Positions 9,254 to 20,379 of a stretch of 64,000 nucleotides of DNA are shown here, one piece after another. Position 1 is the first letter of the stretch; the number at the start of each line of letters is the position of its first letter. This stretch comes from Ursus arctos (taxonomy: Eukaryota; Chordata; Mammalia; Carnivora; Ursidae), in NCBI RefSeq assembly GCF_023065955.2, contig NW_026623078.1, positions 9,868,199-9,932,198 of the forward strand, in the 5' to 3' direction. A program made the translations under genes and the position numbers. The notes below the pieces were generated by a model that saw only the letters and a list, made by a program, of their open reading frames with translations, did not search any database and was not told the DNA's origin.

Positions 9254-10156
9254 ATGACAAGAAGGAGAAGCCCCCCCCAGCAAAGAAAAGACAGTGAGTC
9301 AGTGGCCTCTGCCACAGAAGTAACGGATATGGATGTAACCAAATTATCAGAAATGGAATTCAGAGTAACAATGGTCAAGATAATGAGTAGACTTGAAAAA
9401 AGTATTCAGGAAAATATTACTGAGAATATACAATCCCTAAGGGTGGAAATGAGAGCGAATTTGACAGAAATTAAAAATTCTATGAGCCAAATGCAGGCAA
9501 AACTAGAGGCTCTGACGGCCAGGGTCACGGAAGCGGAGGAAAGGGTTAGTGAATTGGAGGATGGGTTAATAGAGGAAAAAATAAAATTAGAAGATGGTCT
9601 TAAAAAAATCCACGCCCACGAATGTTGGCTACGGGAGATTACTGACTCAACGAAACGATCCAATGTTAGAATCATCGGCATCCCCGAGGGGGTGGAGAAA
9701 AACAGAGGTCTAGAAGAGATATTTAAACAAATTGTAGCTGAAAACTTCCCTAATCTAGCAAGGGAAACAAAAATTCGTGTCCAAGAGGCAGAGAGGACCC
9801 CTCCCAAGCTCAACCATGACAGACCTACACCACGTCACATCATAGTGCAATTCGCAAATATGAGATCCAAGGAAACAGTATTGAAAGCGGCCAGGGCAAA
9901 GAAATTTCTCACGTACCAAGGCAAAGGCATCAGAATTACATCAGACCTGTCTACACAGACCTGGAATGAGAGAAAGGGTTGGGGGAGCATTTTTAAAGCT
10001 CTTTCAGAGAAAAACATGCAGCCAAGGATCCTTTATCCAGCAAGGCTGTCATTCAGAATTGATGGAGAAATAAAGACATTTCAGAATCGACAGTCACTAG
10101 CCAATTTTGTAACCACGAAACCAGCCCTACAGGAGGTATTACGGGGGGTTCTATAA
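9254..10156 (+). CDS. L1-B ORF1p, intact 300-aa RNA-binding protein
   Basis: An uninterrupted frame of 300 codons. Residues 1-40 are basic and polar (MTRRRSPPQQRK). Residues about 45-115 show a heptad-like pattern rich in E, K, L and I, the trimerising coiled coil. Residues about 130-190 contain NVRIIGIPEG of the RRM domain. The C-terminal domain follows with RPTPRHIIVQFAN and ARLSFRIDGE. Length and order fit mammalian L1 ORF1p, which coats L1 RNA and is a nucleic acid chaperone in cytoplasmic particles. The start is the first ATG after the 5'UTR and matches L1-A's start. A C8 run at 9271-9278 is a slippage-prone spot that is still in frame. No internal stop is present. Confidence 0.95.
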   Translation: MTRRRSPPQQRKDSESVASATEVTDMDVTKLSEMEFRVTMVKIMSRLEKSIQENITENIQSLRVEMRANLTEIKNSMSQMQAKLEALTARVTEAEERVSELEDGLIEEKIKLEDGLKKIHAHECWLREITDSTKRSNVRIIGIPEGVEKNRGLEEIFKQIVAENFPNLARETKIRVQEAERTPPKLNHDRPTPRHIIVQFANMRSKETVLKAARAKKFLTYQGKGIRITSDLSTQTWNERKGWGSIFKALSEKNMQPRILYPARLSFRIDGEIKTFQNRQSLANFVTTKPALQEVLRGVL

Positions 10157-10228
10157 AAGTAAAAAGGCCCCAAGAGTGATACAAAACAGAAAGTCACAGC
10201 CAATACAAACAAAGACTTTACTGACAAC

Positions 10229-13200
10229 ATGGCAGAATTAAAAGCATATCTCTCAGTACTCAGCCTGAACATTAATGGTTTAAATTCTGGCTTCAAACGC
10301 CACAGGGTTGCAGATTGGATAAAAAGAAATGACCCATCCATTTGCTGTCTACAAGAGACTCATTTCGAACCCAAAGATGCATTCAGACTGAGAGTAAGGG
10401 GATGGAGTACCATCTTTCACGCAAATGGACCTCAAAAGAAAGCTGGGGTAGCAATTCTCATATCAGATAAATTGGATTTTAAACTACAGACTATAGTTAG
10501 AGATGCAGAAGGGCACTATATTATTCTTAAAGGAAGTATTCAACAAGTGGATATGACAATTATAAATATATATGCCCCCAACAGGGGAGCAGCAAGATAC
10601 ACAAGCCAACTCTTAACCAGAATAAAGAGACATATAGATAAAAATACATTAATAGTAGGGGACTTCAACACTCCACTCTCAGAAATAGACAGAACACCCT
10701 GGCAAAAACTAAGCAAAGAATCAAAGGCTTTGAATGCCATACTCAACGAGTTGGACCTCTTAGATATATATAGAACACTACACCCCAGAACCAAAGAATA
10801 CTCATTCTATTCTAATGCCCATGGAACATTTTCAAGAATAGACCATGTTCTGGGACACAAAACAGGTCTCAGCCGATACCAAAAGATTGAAATTATCCCC
10901 TGCATATTCTCAGACCACAACGCTCTGAAATTAGAACTCAACCACAAGGAAAAATTTGGAAGAAACTCAAACACTTGGAGACTAAGAACCATCCTGCTCA
11001 GGAATGACTCGATAAACCAGGAAATCAAAAATCAAATTAAACAATTTATGGAGACCAATGAGAATGAAAATACAACAGTCCAAAACCTATGGGATACTGC
11101 AAAGGCAGTCCTAAGGGGGAAATACATAGCCATCCAAGCCTCACTCAAAAGAATAGAAAAATCTAAAATGCAGTTTTTATATTCTCACCTCAAGAAGCTG
11201 GAACAGCAACAGAGGGACAGGCCTAATCCACGCACAAGGAAGCAGTTGACCAAAATTAAAGCTGAAATCAATCAAGCAGAAACCAGAAGTACAGTAGAGC
11301 AGATCAACAGGACTAGAAGCTGGTTCTTGGAGAGAATCAATAAAATTGACAGACCACTGGCAAGACTTATCCAAAAGAAAAGAGAAAGGACCCAGATTAT
11401 TAAAATTATGAATGAAAAAGGAGAGGTCACGACGAACACCATTGAAATTGGAAGGATTATTAGAAATTTTTATCAACAGCTATATGCCAATAAACTAAGC
11501 AATCTGGAAGAGATGGAATCCTTCCTGGAAACCTATAAACTACCAAGACTGAAACAGGAAGAAATTGATTTCTTAAACAGGCCAATTAATTATGAAGAAA
11601 TTGAGTCAGTGATAAACAACCTTCCAAATAACAAAACTCCAGGCCCGGACGGTTTTCCTGGGGAATTCTACCAAACATTCAAAGAAGAAATAATACCTAT
11701 TCTCCTAAAGCTATTTCAAAAAATAGAAACAGAAGGAAAGCTACCAAACTCATTCTATGAGGCCAATATTACCTTGATCCCCAAACCAGGCAAAGACCCC
11801 CTCAAAAAGGAGAATTACAGACCGATTTCCCTAATGAATATGGACGCCAAAATCCTCAACAAGATACTTGCTAATAGAATCCAACAGTTCATTAAAAGGA
11901 TTATCCACCACGATCAAGTGGGATTCATACCTGGGATGCAAGCGTGGTTCAATATTCGCAAATCAATCAGCGTGATACATCATATCAACAAGAAAAGACT
12001 CAAGAACCATATGATCCTTTCAACCGATGCCGAAAAAGCATTTGACAAAATACAGCATCCTTTCCTGATTAAAACCCTTCAGAGTGTAGGAATAGAAGGT
12101 ACATTTCTCAATCTCATAAAAGCCATCTATGAAAAGCCTACTGCAAATATTATTCTCAATGGGGAAAAGCTGGAAGCCTTTCCCTTAAGATCAGGAACAC
12201 GACAAGGATGCCCACTCTCGCCACTATTATTCAACATAGTACTAGAAGTCCTTGCAACAGCAATCAGACAACAAAAAGGGATCAAAGGTATTCAAATCGG
12301 CAAAGAAGAAGTCAAAATGTCTCTCTTCGCAGACGACATGATACTCTATATGTAAAACCCAAAAGAAGCCACTCCCAAACTATTAGAAGTTATAGAGCAA
12401 TTCAGTAACGTGGCGGGATACAAAATCAATGCTCAGAAATCAGTTGCATTTCTGTACACGAATAACGAGAACGAAGAAAGAGAAATCAGGGAATCCATCC
12501 CATTTACAATAGCACCAAAAACCATACGTTACCTTGGAATTAACTTAACCAGAGACGTAAAGGACCTTTATTCTAGAAACTATAAATCACTCTTAAAAGA
12601 CATTGAGGAAGACATAAAAAGATGGAAAGATATTCCATGCTCATGGATCGGAAGAATTAACATAGTTAAAATGTCCATGCTACCCAGAGCAATCTACACT
12701 TTCAATGCTATCCCGATCAAAATACCGAGAACGTTTTTCAAAGAACTGGAACAAATAGTCCTTAAATTTGTATGGAACCAGAAAAGACCCCGAATCTCCA
12801 AGGAACTGTTGAAAAGGAAAAACAAAGCTGGGGGCATCACAATGCCGGATTTCGAGCTGTACTACAAAGCTGTGATCACAAAGACAGCATGGTACTGGCA
12901 CAAAAACAGACACATAGACCAATGGAACAGAATAGAGAGCCCAGAAATGGACCCTCAGCTCTTTGGGCAACTAATATTTGATAAAGCAGGAAAAAACATC
13001 TGGTGGAAAAAGACAGTCTCTTCAATAAATGGTGCTGGGAAAATTGGACAGCTACATGCAAAAGAATGAAACTTGACCACTATCTCACACCATACACAAA
13101 AATAAACTCCAAATGGATGAAAGACCTCGATGTGAGACAGGAATCCATCAAAATTCTAGAGGAGAACATAGGCAACAACCTCTACGACATCGGCCAAAGC

Positions 13201-14055
13201 AACCTTTTTCATGACACATCTCCAAAGGCAAGAGAAACAAAAGATAAAATGAATTTATGGGACTTCATCAAGATTAAAAGTTTCTGCACATCCAAGGAAA
13301 CAGTCAGAAAAACTAAGAGGCAGCCCACGGAATGGGAGAATATATTTGCAAATGACACTACAGATAAAGGACTGGTATCCAAGATCTACAAAGAACTTCT
13401 CAAACTCAATACACGAGAAACAAATAAACAAATCAAAAAATGGGCAGAAGATATGAACAGACACTTTTCCAATGAAGACATACAAATGGCTAACAGACAC
13501 ATGAAAAAATGTTCAAAATCATTAGCCATCAAGGAAATTCAAATCAAAACCACACTGAGATACCACCTTACGCCAGTTAGAATGGCAAAAATAGACAAGG
13601 CAAGAAACAACAATTGTTGGAGAGGATGTGGAGAAAGGGGATCCCTCCTACATTGTTGGTGGGAATGCAAGTTGGTACAGCCACTCTGGAAAACCATGTG
13701 GAGGTCCCTTAAAAAGTTAAAAATTGAGCTACCCTATGATCCAGCCATTGCACTACTGGGTGTTTACCCCAAAGATACAGACGTAGTGAAGAGAAGGGCC
13801 ATATGCACCCCAATATTCATAGCAGCAATGTCCACAATAGCTAAATCGTGGAAGGAGCCGAGATGCCCTGCAACAGATGACTGGATTAAGAAGTTGTGGT
13901 CCATATATACAATGGAATATTACTCAGCAATCAGAAAGAATGAGTTCTCAACATTTGCTACAACATGGACGGCACTGGAGGAGATAATGCTTAGTGAAAT
14001 AAGTCAAGCAGAGAAAGACAACTATCATATGATTTCTCTCATCTATGGAACATAA
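10229..14055 (+). pseudogene. L1-B ORF2 with one stop and one frameshift
   Basis: The ATG at 10229 opens 708 codons. All endonuclease active-site positions are present: N14, E43, Y115, D145, N147, D205, S228, D229 and H230. The reverse transcriptase has D600, [11 protein letters not shown] and the FADD box at 700-703. An in-frame TAA at 12353-12355 (codon 709) follows. The same frame then runs open to 13069. Around 13007-13011 there are five A where L1-C has six, and the protein continues in the next frame (13003-14055), including a CX3CX7HX4C zinc-knuckle-like motif at 13615-13668. Total span of 3827 nt is one base short of 1275 codons plus a stop. The first piece could still give an endonuclease plus partial RT; that it does is only inference. 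Confidence 0.93.
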
Positions 14056-14167
14056 GAACTAGAATGATCAGTAGGGGAAGAAAGGGATAAAGAAAGGGGG
14101 GGTAATCAGAAGGGGGAATGAAACATGAGAGACTATGGACTATGAGAAACAAACTGAGGGCTACAGA

Positions 14168-14190
14168 GGGGAGGGGGGTGGGGGAATGGG
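14168..14190 (+). other. G-quadruplex-type tract in L1-B 3'UTR
   Basis: Four G runs (4, 6, 5 and 3 long) are separated by loops of 1, 1 and 3 bases. Mammalian L1 3'UTRs commonly carry such a polypurine/G-rich tract. The matching C-rich tract is seen on the plus strand in L1-C near 34893-34915. Confidence 0.8.
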
Positions 14191-14354
14191 ATAGACCGGT
14201 GATGGGTAGTAAGGAGGGCACATATTGCATGGTGCACTGGGTGTTATACACAACTAATGAATCATCGAGCCCTACATCGAAAACCGGGGATGTACTGTAT
14301 GGTGACTAACATAATATAATAAAAAATCATTATTAATAAAAAAAAAAAAAAAAG

Positions 14355-14479
14355 ATTTCTTTTATGGAATACAAAATATGCTCCTTTGTTTCAGAGTGAA
14401 CATCGTAATTTTTAGTTTTCCTGTAACCATAACATTTTATTGTTAGTTCTTAATAAAAGAAAAATCTTCTTAAAACCTT
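14355..14479 (+). other. Probable 3'-transduced flank of the L1-B source locus
   Basis: This segment follows L1-B's own A-tract (14338-14354). It resembles no L1 sequence elsewhere in the window, has an AATAAA at 14452-14457, and is followed about 23 bp later by a second A-rich tail (14480-14509). The target-site duplication is found only after this second tail. That layout is what read-through of the L1 polyadenylation signal at the parent locus produces. Confidence 0.85.
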
Positions 14480-14524
14480 AAAAAAAAAAAAAAAAAAAAA
14501 AAAGAAAAAAAAGAAAAAACTTGG

Positions 14525-15417
14525 AGAAAAAGAAGTGTGTATGCTAGGAAATTATAAAGCATCATTAACATTGTCCCCGATACAGATCAAATAGCAAGTT
14601 TCCTATTCATTTTTAAATGGGTTTATGAACTCTTATTAGGATGGGAAATGTCTCACACAGATTCATGAGATACCATGCAGCCTGACAATTGAATAAGGAA
14701 CTTCCCTGATTTCTTACATTTAATTTGTAGACATTAAATATATAAATATTACAAAATAAAAGCCATCTCACCTCCTTCAGATACCAGTTATCCTTCCATA
14801 AATTGATAGACTATGTACAAAAATAAGTGCCAGGAAACACTATAATTGTCTGCCCTCAAAATTGAAACAGAAAGATGAAATTTCCTCAGCAAAAATAAAA
14901 GAAAGCTTTAATAAAGAGATGGAAAGAATTCTCTAGGACAGTTCTCTCCTATAACTGAAATGCTTCCTTATTAGGCATGTTGGTTTTAACAGTGGTCAGT
15001 TCTGTAGAAGTAAACAAGAAAGCTCTTTATTCAGAGTTTGCTATAGCAAATGAGTCAGCCACAGTCACTTGCATTTTAACAGAGACTCAAAGGCAGAGGA
15101 GTGGGTGAGCTTTAAAAAGAAAAAAGGAACACTATAGTCCAGCGGTTGTAATTGTTGGAATGGGAAGCTGAAGACACGCTCACTAGAAGCGGGCACCATA
15201 TATGGTTAGATTGGGAAGTATCTTTGGTTTTCTCTGTCTGCTGCTTAGTTGAAAGCAGGAGTAAAAAATTAAATAAAATAAATACGGAAGATTCGGTCAG
15301 ACTTCGTTGCAGAGATTGTGGGTCAGAGCTCCATTGTCACATATGGTTTGTTCATTGTCCACTTGTACATTCAGTCTCTCAGTATATTAGAGGGGAAAAT
15401 CAACAGACTTTATAATC
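14525..15417. other. Unique DNA, no gene seen
   Basis: About 890 bp of AT-rich single-copy-looking sequence. The plus-strand open frame at 15152-15415 (87 codons, with RLRCRDCGSELHCH) has no recognisable domain and no flanking evidence, so I do not call it a gene. Confidence 0.45.
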
Positions 15418-15680
15418 AGAAACCTAATTTTAGGGGCGCCTGGGTGGCTCAGTCCTTGAGCGCCTGCCTTTGGCTCAGGGCATGATACCGGCATTCTGGG
15501 ATTGAGCCCCACATTGGGCTCCTCCGCTGGGAGCCTGCTACTTCCTCTCCCACTCCCCCTACTTGTGTTCCCTCTCTCACTGGTTGTCTCTCTCTCTGTC
15601 AAATACATAAATAAAATCTTTTAAAAAAAGAGTATTAGTTGTAAAATATTTTAAAAAAAGAAAAAAGAAACCTAATTTTA
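15418..15680 (+). mobile_element. CanSINE with 15-bp TSD
   Basis: The body from 15433 (ggggcgcctgggtggctcag) carries a CT-rich right half and tail AAATACATAAATAAAATCTTTT plus A-rich sequence to 15665. Perfect repeats AGAAACCTAATTTTA lie at 15418-15432 and 15666-15680. The perfect duplication and good match to other copies point to a recent insertion. Confidence 0.96.
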
Positions 15681-15817
15681 AATTAACTTTCTGTCCAGGT
15701 ATCCTTGTACTAATCACTTCACTTTTTAAATACATAACTGTATTTTCTCCCCAATAGTAACAGAAACAATAGTTTTGCTAAGCTCCAGTTATCCATTATT
15801 AGAAGGTCTATTGTATC

Positions 15818-16722
15818 CCTATCTTTTTTGTTTGTTTGTTTTGATTTAGTTTTTTGTTTGTTTTCATTTGAGTGTGGTTGACACACAATGTTACATTAGT
15901 TTCAAGTATAAAGCATAGTGATTAGACAAGTTTGTACATTTTGCTAAATTCACAAGTGTACCTACCATCTGTCCTGAAACCTTGGAATTACAATATCATT
16001 GGCAATATTCTTTGTGTTGTGACTTTCATCCCCATGACTTACTCATTCCATAACTGGAACCTATATCTTCCACTTCCCTTCATCCATTTTGCCCAATTCC
16101 ACTAAAATTTGTATGGAACCACAAAAGATCCTGAATAGCTAAAGCAATCTTTAAAAAAGAAGAACAAAGTTAGAGTCTTCACAATTCTGGATTTCAAGAT
16201 ATACTACAAAGCCATAATAACCAAACAATATGGTACAGGCACAAAAATAGATACATAGGTCAATGAAATGAAATAAAAAGCCCATAAATAAACCCACAAT
16301 TATATGGTCAGTAGATCTATGAGAGAGTAGGGAAGAACATACGATGGAGTAAAGACAGTATTTTCAATAAATGGTATTGGGAAAACTGGGAAGCCTCATA
16401 TTTTAAAAAAAGAAAGAAAGAAAAAGAAACTGGACTGCCTTTTATTTATTTTTATTTTATTTGATTTAATTAAGTAATTTATTTATTTATTTTGGGGGGA
16501 AGCAGCAGGAGAGGGAGAGAGGGAACTTTAAGCAGGCTCTATGCCCAGCACAGAGCCCAATACAGGGATCAATCTCATGACCTGAGCCCAAATCAAGAGT
16601 CAGATGCTTAAGCGACTGAGCCACCCAGGCACCCCAAAATGGTCTACCTTTTAGCACCATGCACAAAAATAAACTCAAAATGAATTAAAGACTTAAATGG
16701 GAGATCTGATACCTGTCTTTTT
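15818..16722 (-). mobile_element. 5'-inverted (twin-primed) L1 fragment
   Basis: 15829-16095 is T-rich and then L1 3'UTR in antisense ('ggttgacacacaatgttac', 'cattccataactgga'). From about 16097 the sequence becomes L1 ORF2 in sense orientation ('gtatggaaccacaaaagatcc', 'atactacaaagccataa', 'aataaatggtattgggaaaa'), continuing past a nested SINE to about 16710. A 3' end in one orientation joined to a more 5' part in the other is the classical 5'-inversion structure. A possible duplication is CCTATCTTTTT (15818-15828) and CCTGTCTTTTT (16712-16722), one mismatch and low complexity. Confidence 0.75.
16440..16637 (-). mobile_element. CanSINE, antisense, inside the inverted L1
   Basis: On the plus strand it runs T-rich (ATTT)n tail, purine-rich segment, 'gagtcagatgcttaag' and ends 'gactgagccacccaggc'. 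It splits the sense ORF2 piece (16097-16439 and 16638-16710). Confidence 0.9.
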
Positions 16723-16847
16723 ATAACCAACTTAACCCGACCCATACACACATACAACTAAAACCAATTTATCTTTTGCTTTTATAATATGAATATCATA
16801 AATTAATTATAATTTAAAATTATTATACAAACATGCTGTATTAAAAA

Positions 16848-17047
16848 AAATATGGGACATCTGGGTCGCTCATTCAGTTAAGCAGCTGACTCTTGATTTT
16901 GGCTCAGGTCATGATCTCAGGGTCCTGGGATCAATCTCTGTGTCAGGCTTCACAATCGGCGGGGAGTCCACTCGATTTTCTTTCCCTTTCCCTCTGCCCC
17001 TCCCCTCACTCTTTCTCTGTCTCTCAAGTAAATAAATAAATCTTAAC
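16848..17047 (+). mobile_element. CanSINE
   Basis: The head 'gggacatctgggtcgctcattcag' at about 16853 is diverged. It is followed by 'ctgactcttgattttggctc', a CT-rich part and an AAGTAAATAAATAAATCTTA tail. Target-site duplication not clear. Confidence 0.88.
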
Positions 17048-17179
17048 AAAAAATACAACATGACAGATAAATCTAATGCCCCTTTGATGATCAACTCCTA
17101 GTTTAGAAAACATAACTTTCCAAAGGAAATAACTGTCGTATAGAATGTATTGTATATTATTTAGAGCTAGTTGTATTTT

Positions 17180-17560
17180 ACAGAATTCATTGTATGTTGG
17201 ATATTCCTCTAACAAACTTATGAGATAGGCACTATTATTATTTCCATTTTAAAGCTGAGGAAACTGAGGCGCCTGGGTGGCTCAGTCATTAAGCGTCTGC
17301 CTTCAGCTCAGGGTGTGATCTTGGTGTTCTCGAATCCAGCCCCGCATCAGGTTCCTCTGCTGGGAGCCTGCTTCTTCCTCTCCCACTCCCCCAGCTTGTG
17401 TTCCCTCTCTCACTGCCTGTCTTTCTTTCTGTCAAAAAATAAACAAAAATCTTTTTAAAAAATTAAAAAAATAATAAAGTTGAGAAAACTTACGCAGAGG
17501 CAGTCTTTAACTTAGTATAGTCAATAGCTAGTATAAGTGCTGGGATTCAAATTCAAGGGG
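17180..17560 (+). repeat. MIR element split by a CanSINE
   Basis: The left part (17200-17266) contains 'atgagataggcactattatta', 'ccattttaaagctgaggaaactga', the MIR core. The right part (17476-17560) resumes with 'gagaaaactta', 'aatagctagtataagtgctggg' and 'attcaaattcaa', matching the MIR segment after the core. A SINE lies between them. MIR is an ancient mammal-wide tRNA-derived SINE. Confidence 0.8.
17251..17490 (+). mobile_element. CanSINE inserted in MIR
   Basis: The body starts at about 17267 (ggcgcctgggtggctcag) and ends with an A-rich tail near 17475. The left flank AAAGCTGAGGAAACTGA (17251-17267) is echoed on the right as AAAGTTGAGAAAACT (17476-17490), a decayed target-site duplication of MIR sequence. 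Confidence 0.9.
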
Positions 17561-17619
17561 AAAAAAAAGTGCATTAGAAGTTCCACACTGCCTCTTATAC
17601 TATCATTCCCAAAGGGCAG

Positions 17620-18075
17620 TCACCATCCTGTTTTTCAGGAATATAGGTTCATTTTCCCTGTTTCTATCCCTATTTTATATAATTCTTTGGTAAAAACTTA
17701 TTTTTCCTGGCATATTTTGCTCAGTATTACGCTTCAAAATTCATCCATGTTTGTTGCATGCAGTTGTAGATCATTCTTTTTATTACATATGCCATTGTGT
17801 GAATACACCTCAACTCTATTCACCATTTAACTGGTGATGAGCATTCAGATACTTTAAAGTTTGGGGCAATTATAAATAGCACCACAATGAACATTCTCAC
17901 ATGTGTTTTTGTAAATATATGTACAAGTTTCTGTTGGGTATTTACTTAGGAATGGAATCCCTGTATTAGATTATAGAGTATATTCAGCTTAAGTAGCTAC
18001 TGCCAACCAGTTTTCTAAAGCATGTTACCAATTTACACTCCCACCAGTGGTAAATGAGAGTTCAATCCAGTATAC
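17620..18075 (-). mobile_element. Old L1 fragment, antisense
   Basis: Antisense L1 ORF2 C-terminus/3'UTR signatures: 'tcatccatgtttgttgcatgc', 'aatgaacattctcacatg', 'ggtatttacttaggaatgg' and 'tttacactcccaccagtgg'. It is highly diverged, consistent with an L1M-type relic. Confidence 0.75.
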
Positions 18076-20350
18076 ATGTTGCAAAACCAGGAGAGTTTAT
18101 AGTATACAGACTTAAGAGAAAGAAATGAACATTTCCCAGAGAATTTAATTTCTAGTTCTATGCATTATCTGAACATGACATATGTTAACTCCTGAGGGAC
18201 AAGAGTGTGTCTGTGATTTTTGCATGAGACAGCGCATCTGTAATACCCCTTCCATACATTTTCACAGGATTCTGCTCTCTGAAATAGCCCTTGCACTTAC
18301 AAAAATCGCATTTAATTTCTACACTTTCAAGAACACATTGACATGCATTATAACAGGTGATTTTCAAAACGTGTTTTGATGTGCCAAAGCTGCACAATAA
18401 ATCATGTAAAGGAATAGAGACACAGCAGTCACTATCTAAGACAAGTTCAGTAGATACAGACAAGTTGCCAGAGCAATCCCTTGATGCTCCATCTAGTACA
18501 GGAACTTCTTACAATAAGGTGAGAAGGCAATAATTCCAATGATTAAGAAGTAGATAATACCTTGGGGGGAAAAAGGCAGTGACTAAAAAAATAACCAAAT
18601 GGGTCTATAAAAAATTAAAAAGCACAAAGTACAATGACATGGATTATCCTGGCCAGTTTAAACATTACACATATTTTTGAACAGGAAAAAATAATTTTTA
18701 AAAAAATGTATTTAGATTTCTAAAAAAAAGTTATTTTTTTACCTTGCAGGGAAAAAATGTATAGATATTGATATATTTTTAGATGTGAAGGCTTTTGTAA
18801 ATTGAGATCAATTTACTTTTTTCTAGTTAAAACCCAGCTCCACAAGGAAGTATGAATTATTTAATCACTTAGCAATCCATAACTGTTGGAGTACCTTTGA
18901 GAACTGTTTCTTAAAGACTAAATTACCTTAGATACAGATGTTTCTCTGTTTATTATTTATCTTAAAAGGAAAAAATTATTTCTTTTAGTTATTTTCCTTG
19001 AGGGACAGTTGAAAATTGTCTATAAGAATCCCAAGTCTAATATCTAAATCAAAATGGTAGCTGAAAGGATGCTCTGTGAGATCCTTTGGTGATTTGGAAT
19101 ATTACTATCCAGGATATAAAGTTTTAAAAATCTAAAATGAATTGGAACATTTGAGCACCAAACAGCTTATGATTGTTCAGAAGTCACAAAGCTCCCTCTG
19201 GATATTTAATGACTGACAATTCAGAAAACAGAATCTATAGAGAGAAAAGTCTTAAGGAATATATATTTTTTTATCATTCATTAATAAAGAAGCACTGAAA
19301 AACACTGTGCTGGTTCTCCACCAGGTGCTGGATGTTTCTAGTCAGAACAGTGTCCTGGGACCTTTAAATAATCATGGAAGCCTAAGCCAGCCCAGGCGTC
19401 TTAAGTGACTGTGGTCCTTATTGTGAATTCAAAATACCAAATGATGCTAGAAATGAATCAGGACCAGCAAAGTCTGAAACAAGGTTATAGGATCTCCACA
19501 TCCAACCTCACAGCCTTCACCCTAGATCTGCATCCGATCAGTTAATGCTGTTAGGGTTTCTGAGATATTTTCTAAAGCAATTGGTCTCACAATATTCAAT
19601 ATTTTTCCAGACCTAAAACTAGGCATTAAATTTGTTATTTTTTATTTCAATAGAACACATATATTGACTGATGAATTTATAAACATTTCATGGAAACCCA
19701 CCTAAGAGATTCTTGAAAAAAAGACACCCCAGGGAATGCATACAGTGACATTCTAGATACTACTCTAAAGTTGTCAAGCACATGTCTTCAGAATCCTCTC
19801 TCTTTGCACTGTTTTTTCCCCTTTAAGTTAGCACTTTGTATTCTCATTAGTTAGCATGTCTTCAAATAAATACACTATGTTGGTAGAACACTGATCAGCA
19901 CTGAATCAAGCTGAGTGAATAATACCCTCACTCCTTAAATGGGAACTAGTGGGACAGAAAAGCATGGGATAGCACACAATTAGTGAGATAGAGCTTTTAA
20001 TAGGCAATCTATAGAGATGACAATAGACTCCTAGGAACTGAGGTTCTACTAGTTTTATTAGTGGTTGTTTATTTCATGAAACTATAAATGTTTAGATCTG
20101 GCAAGGACCTTCAAGCTTTCTTAGCCTTGTCTCTGTATATGAATGCAAGGTCCTGGACATTCAAGGTCTTGTCCAAAGTCACAAGACTTTGCTCTTAGGA
20201 GAGAGCAAAACCTGCTGTCTTGACTCTGGTTCAGGGGTCAGGTAAGACCAAACTTCTTAACAATGTGCTTATTCAACTGAACAGTGGAGAAATGACTTAT
20301 TACATCTGACCTCGTATTGTAGGCATCCTGCTATGAGAAATGAAAGCTGA
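18076..20350. other. Unique AT-rich DNA, no gene seen
   Basis: About 2.3 kb. Opposed small frames at 18182-18463 overlap on both strands and show no known domain. Positions 20085-20235 have a faint MIR-like feel (gtccaaagtcacaagactt), but not enough to call. No splice-flanked exon was recognised. Confidence 0.5.
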
Positions 20351-20379
20351 AAGAAACCACACTGTTCATAATAATGTTT

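Larger units (their letters stand above)
7784..14524 (+). mobile_element. Full-length L1 (L1-B) with nested SINE, probable 3' transduction and 15-bp TSD
   Basis: The direct repeats AAAGAAAAAACTTGG at 7784-7798 and 14510-14524 enclose the insertion. Order: YY1-like start (7800-7809), CpG-rich 5'UTR to 9253, ORF1 9254-10156, a 72-bp spacer, ORF2 10229-14055, 3'UTR with a G-rich tract and two AATAAA hexamers (14318-14323, 14335-14340), A-tract 14338-14354, foreign sequence 14355-14479 and a second A-rich tail. ORF1 is open and ORF2 has only one nonsense codon and one single-base deletion, so this is by far the youngest L1 in the window. A CanSINE lies inside its 5'UTR. The element cannot make full-length ORF2p as written. 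Confidence 0.96.

Noticed and set aside
15152..15415. 87-codon plus-strand frame with a CRDCGSELHCH-like cysteine/histidine cluster
   Set aside because: A single short frame in unique DNA, no full zinc-finger spacing, no splice or promoter context. Chance openness is more likely.
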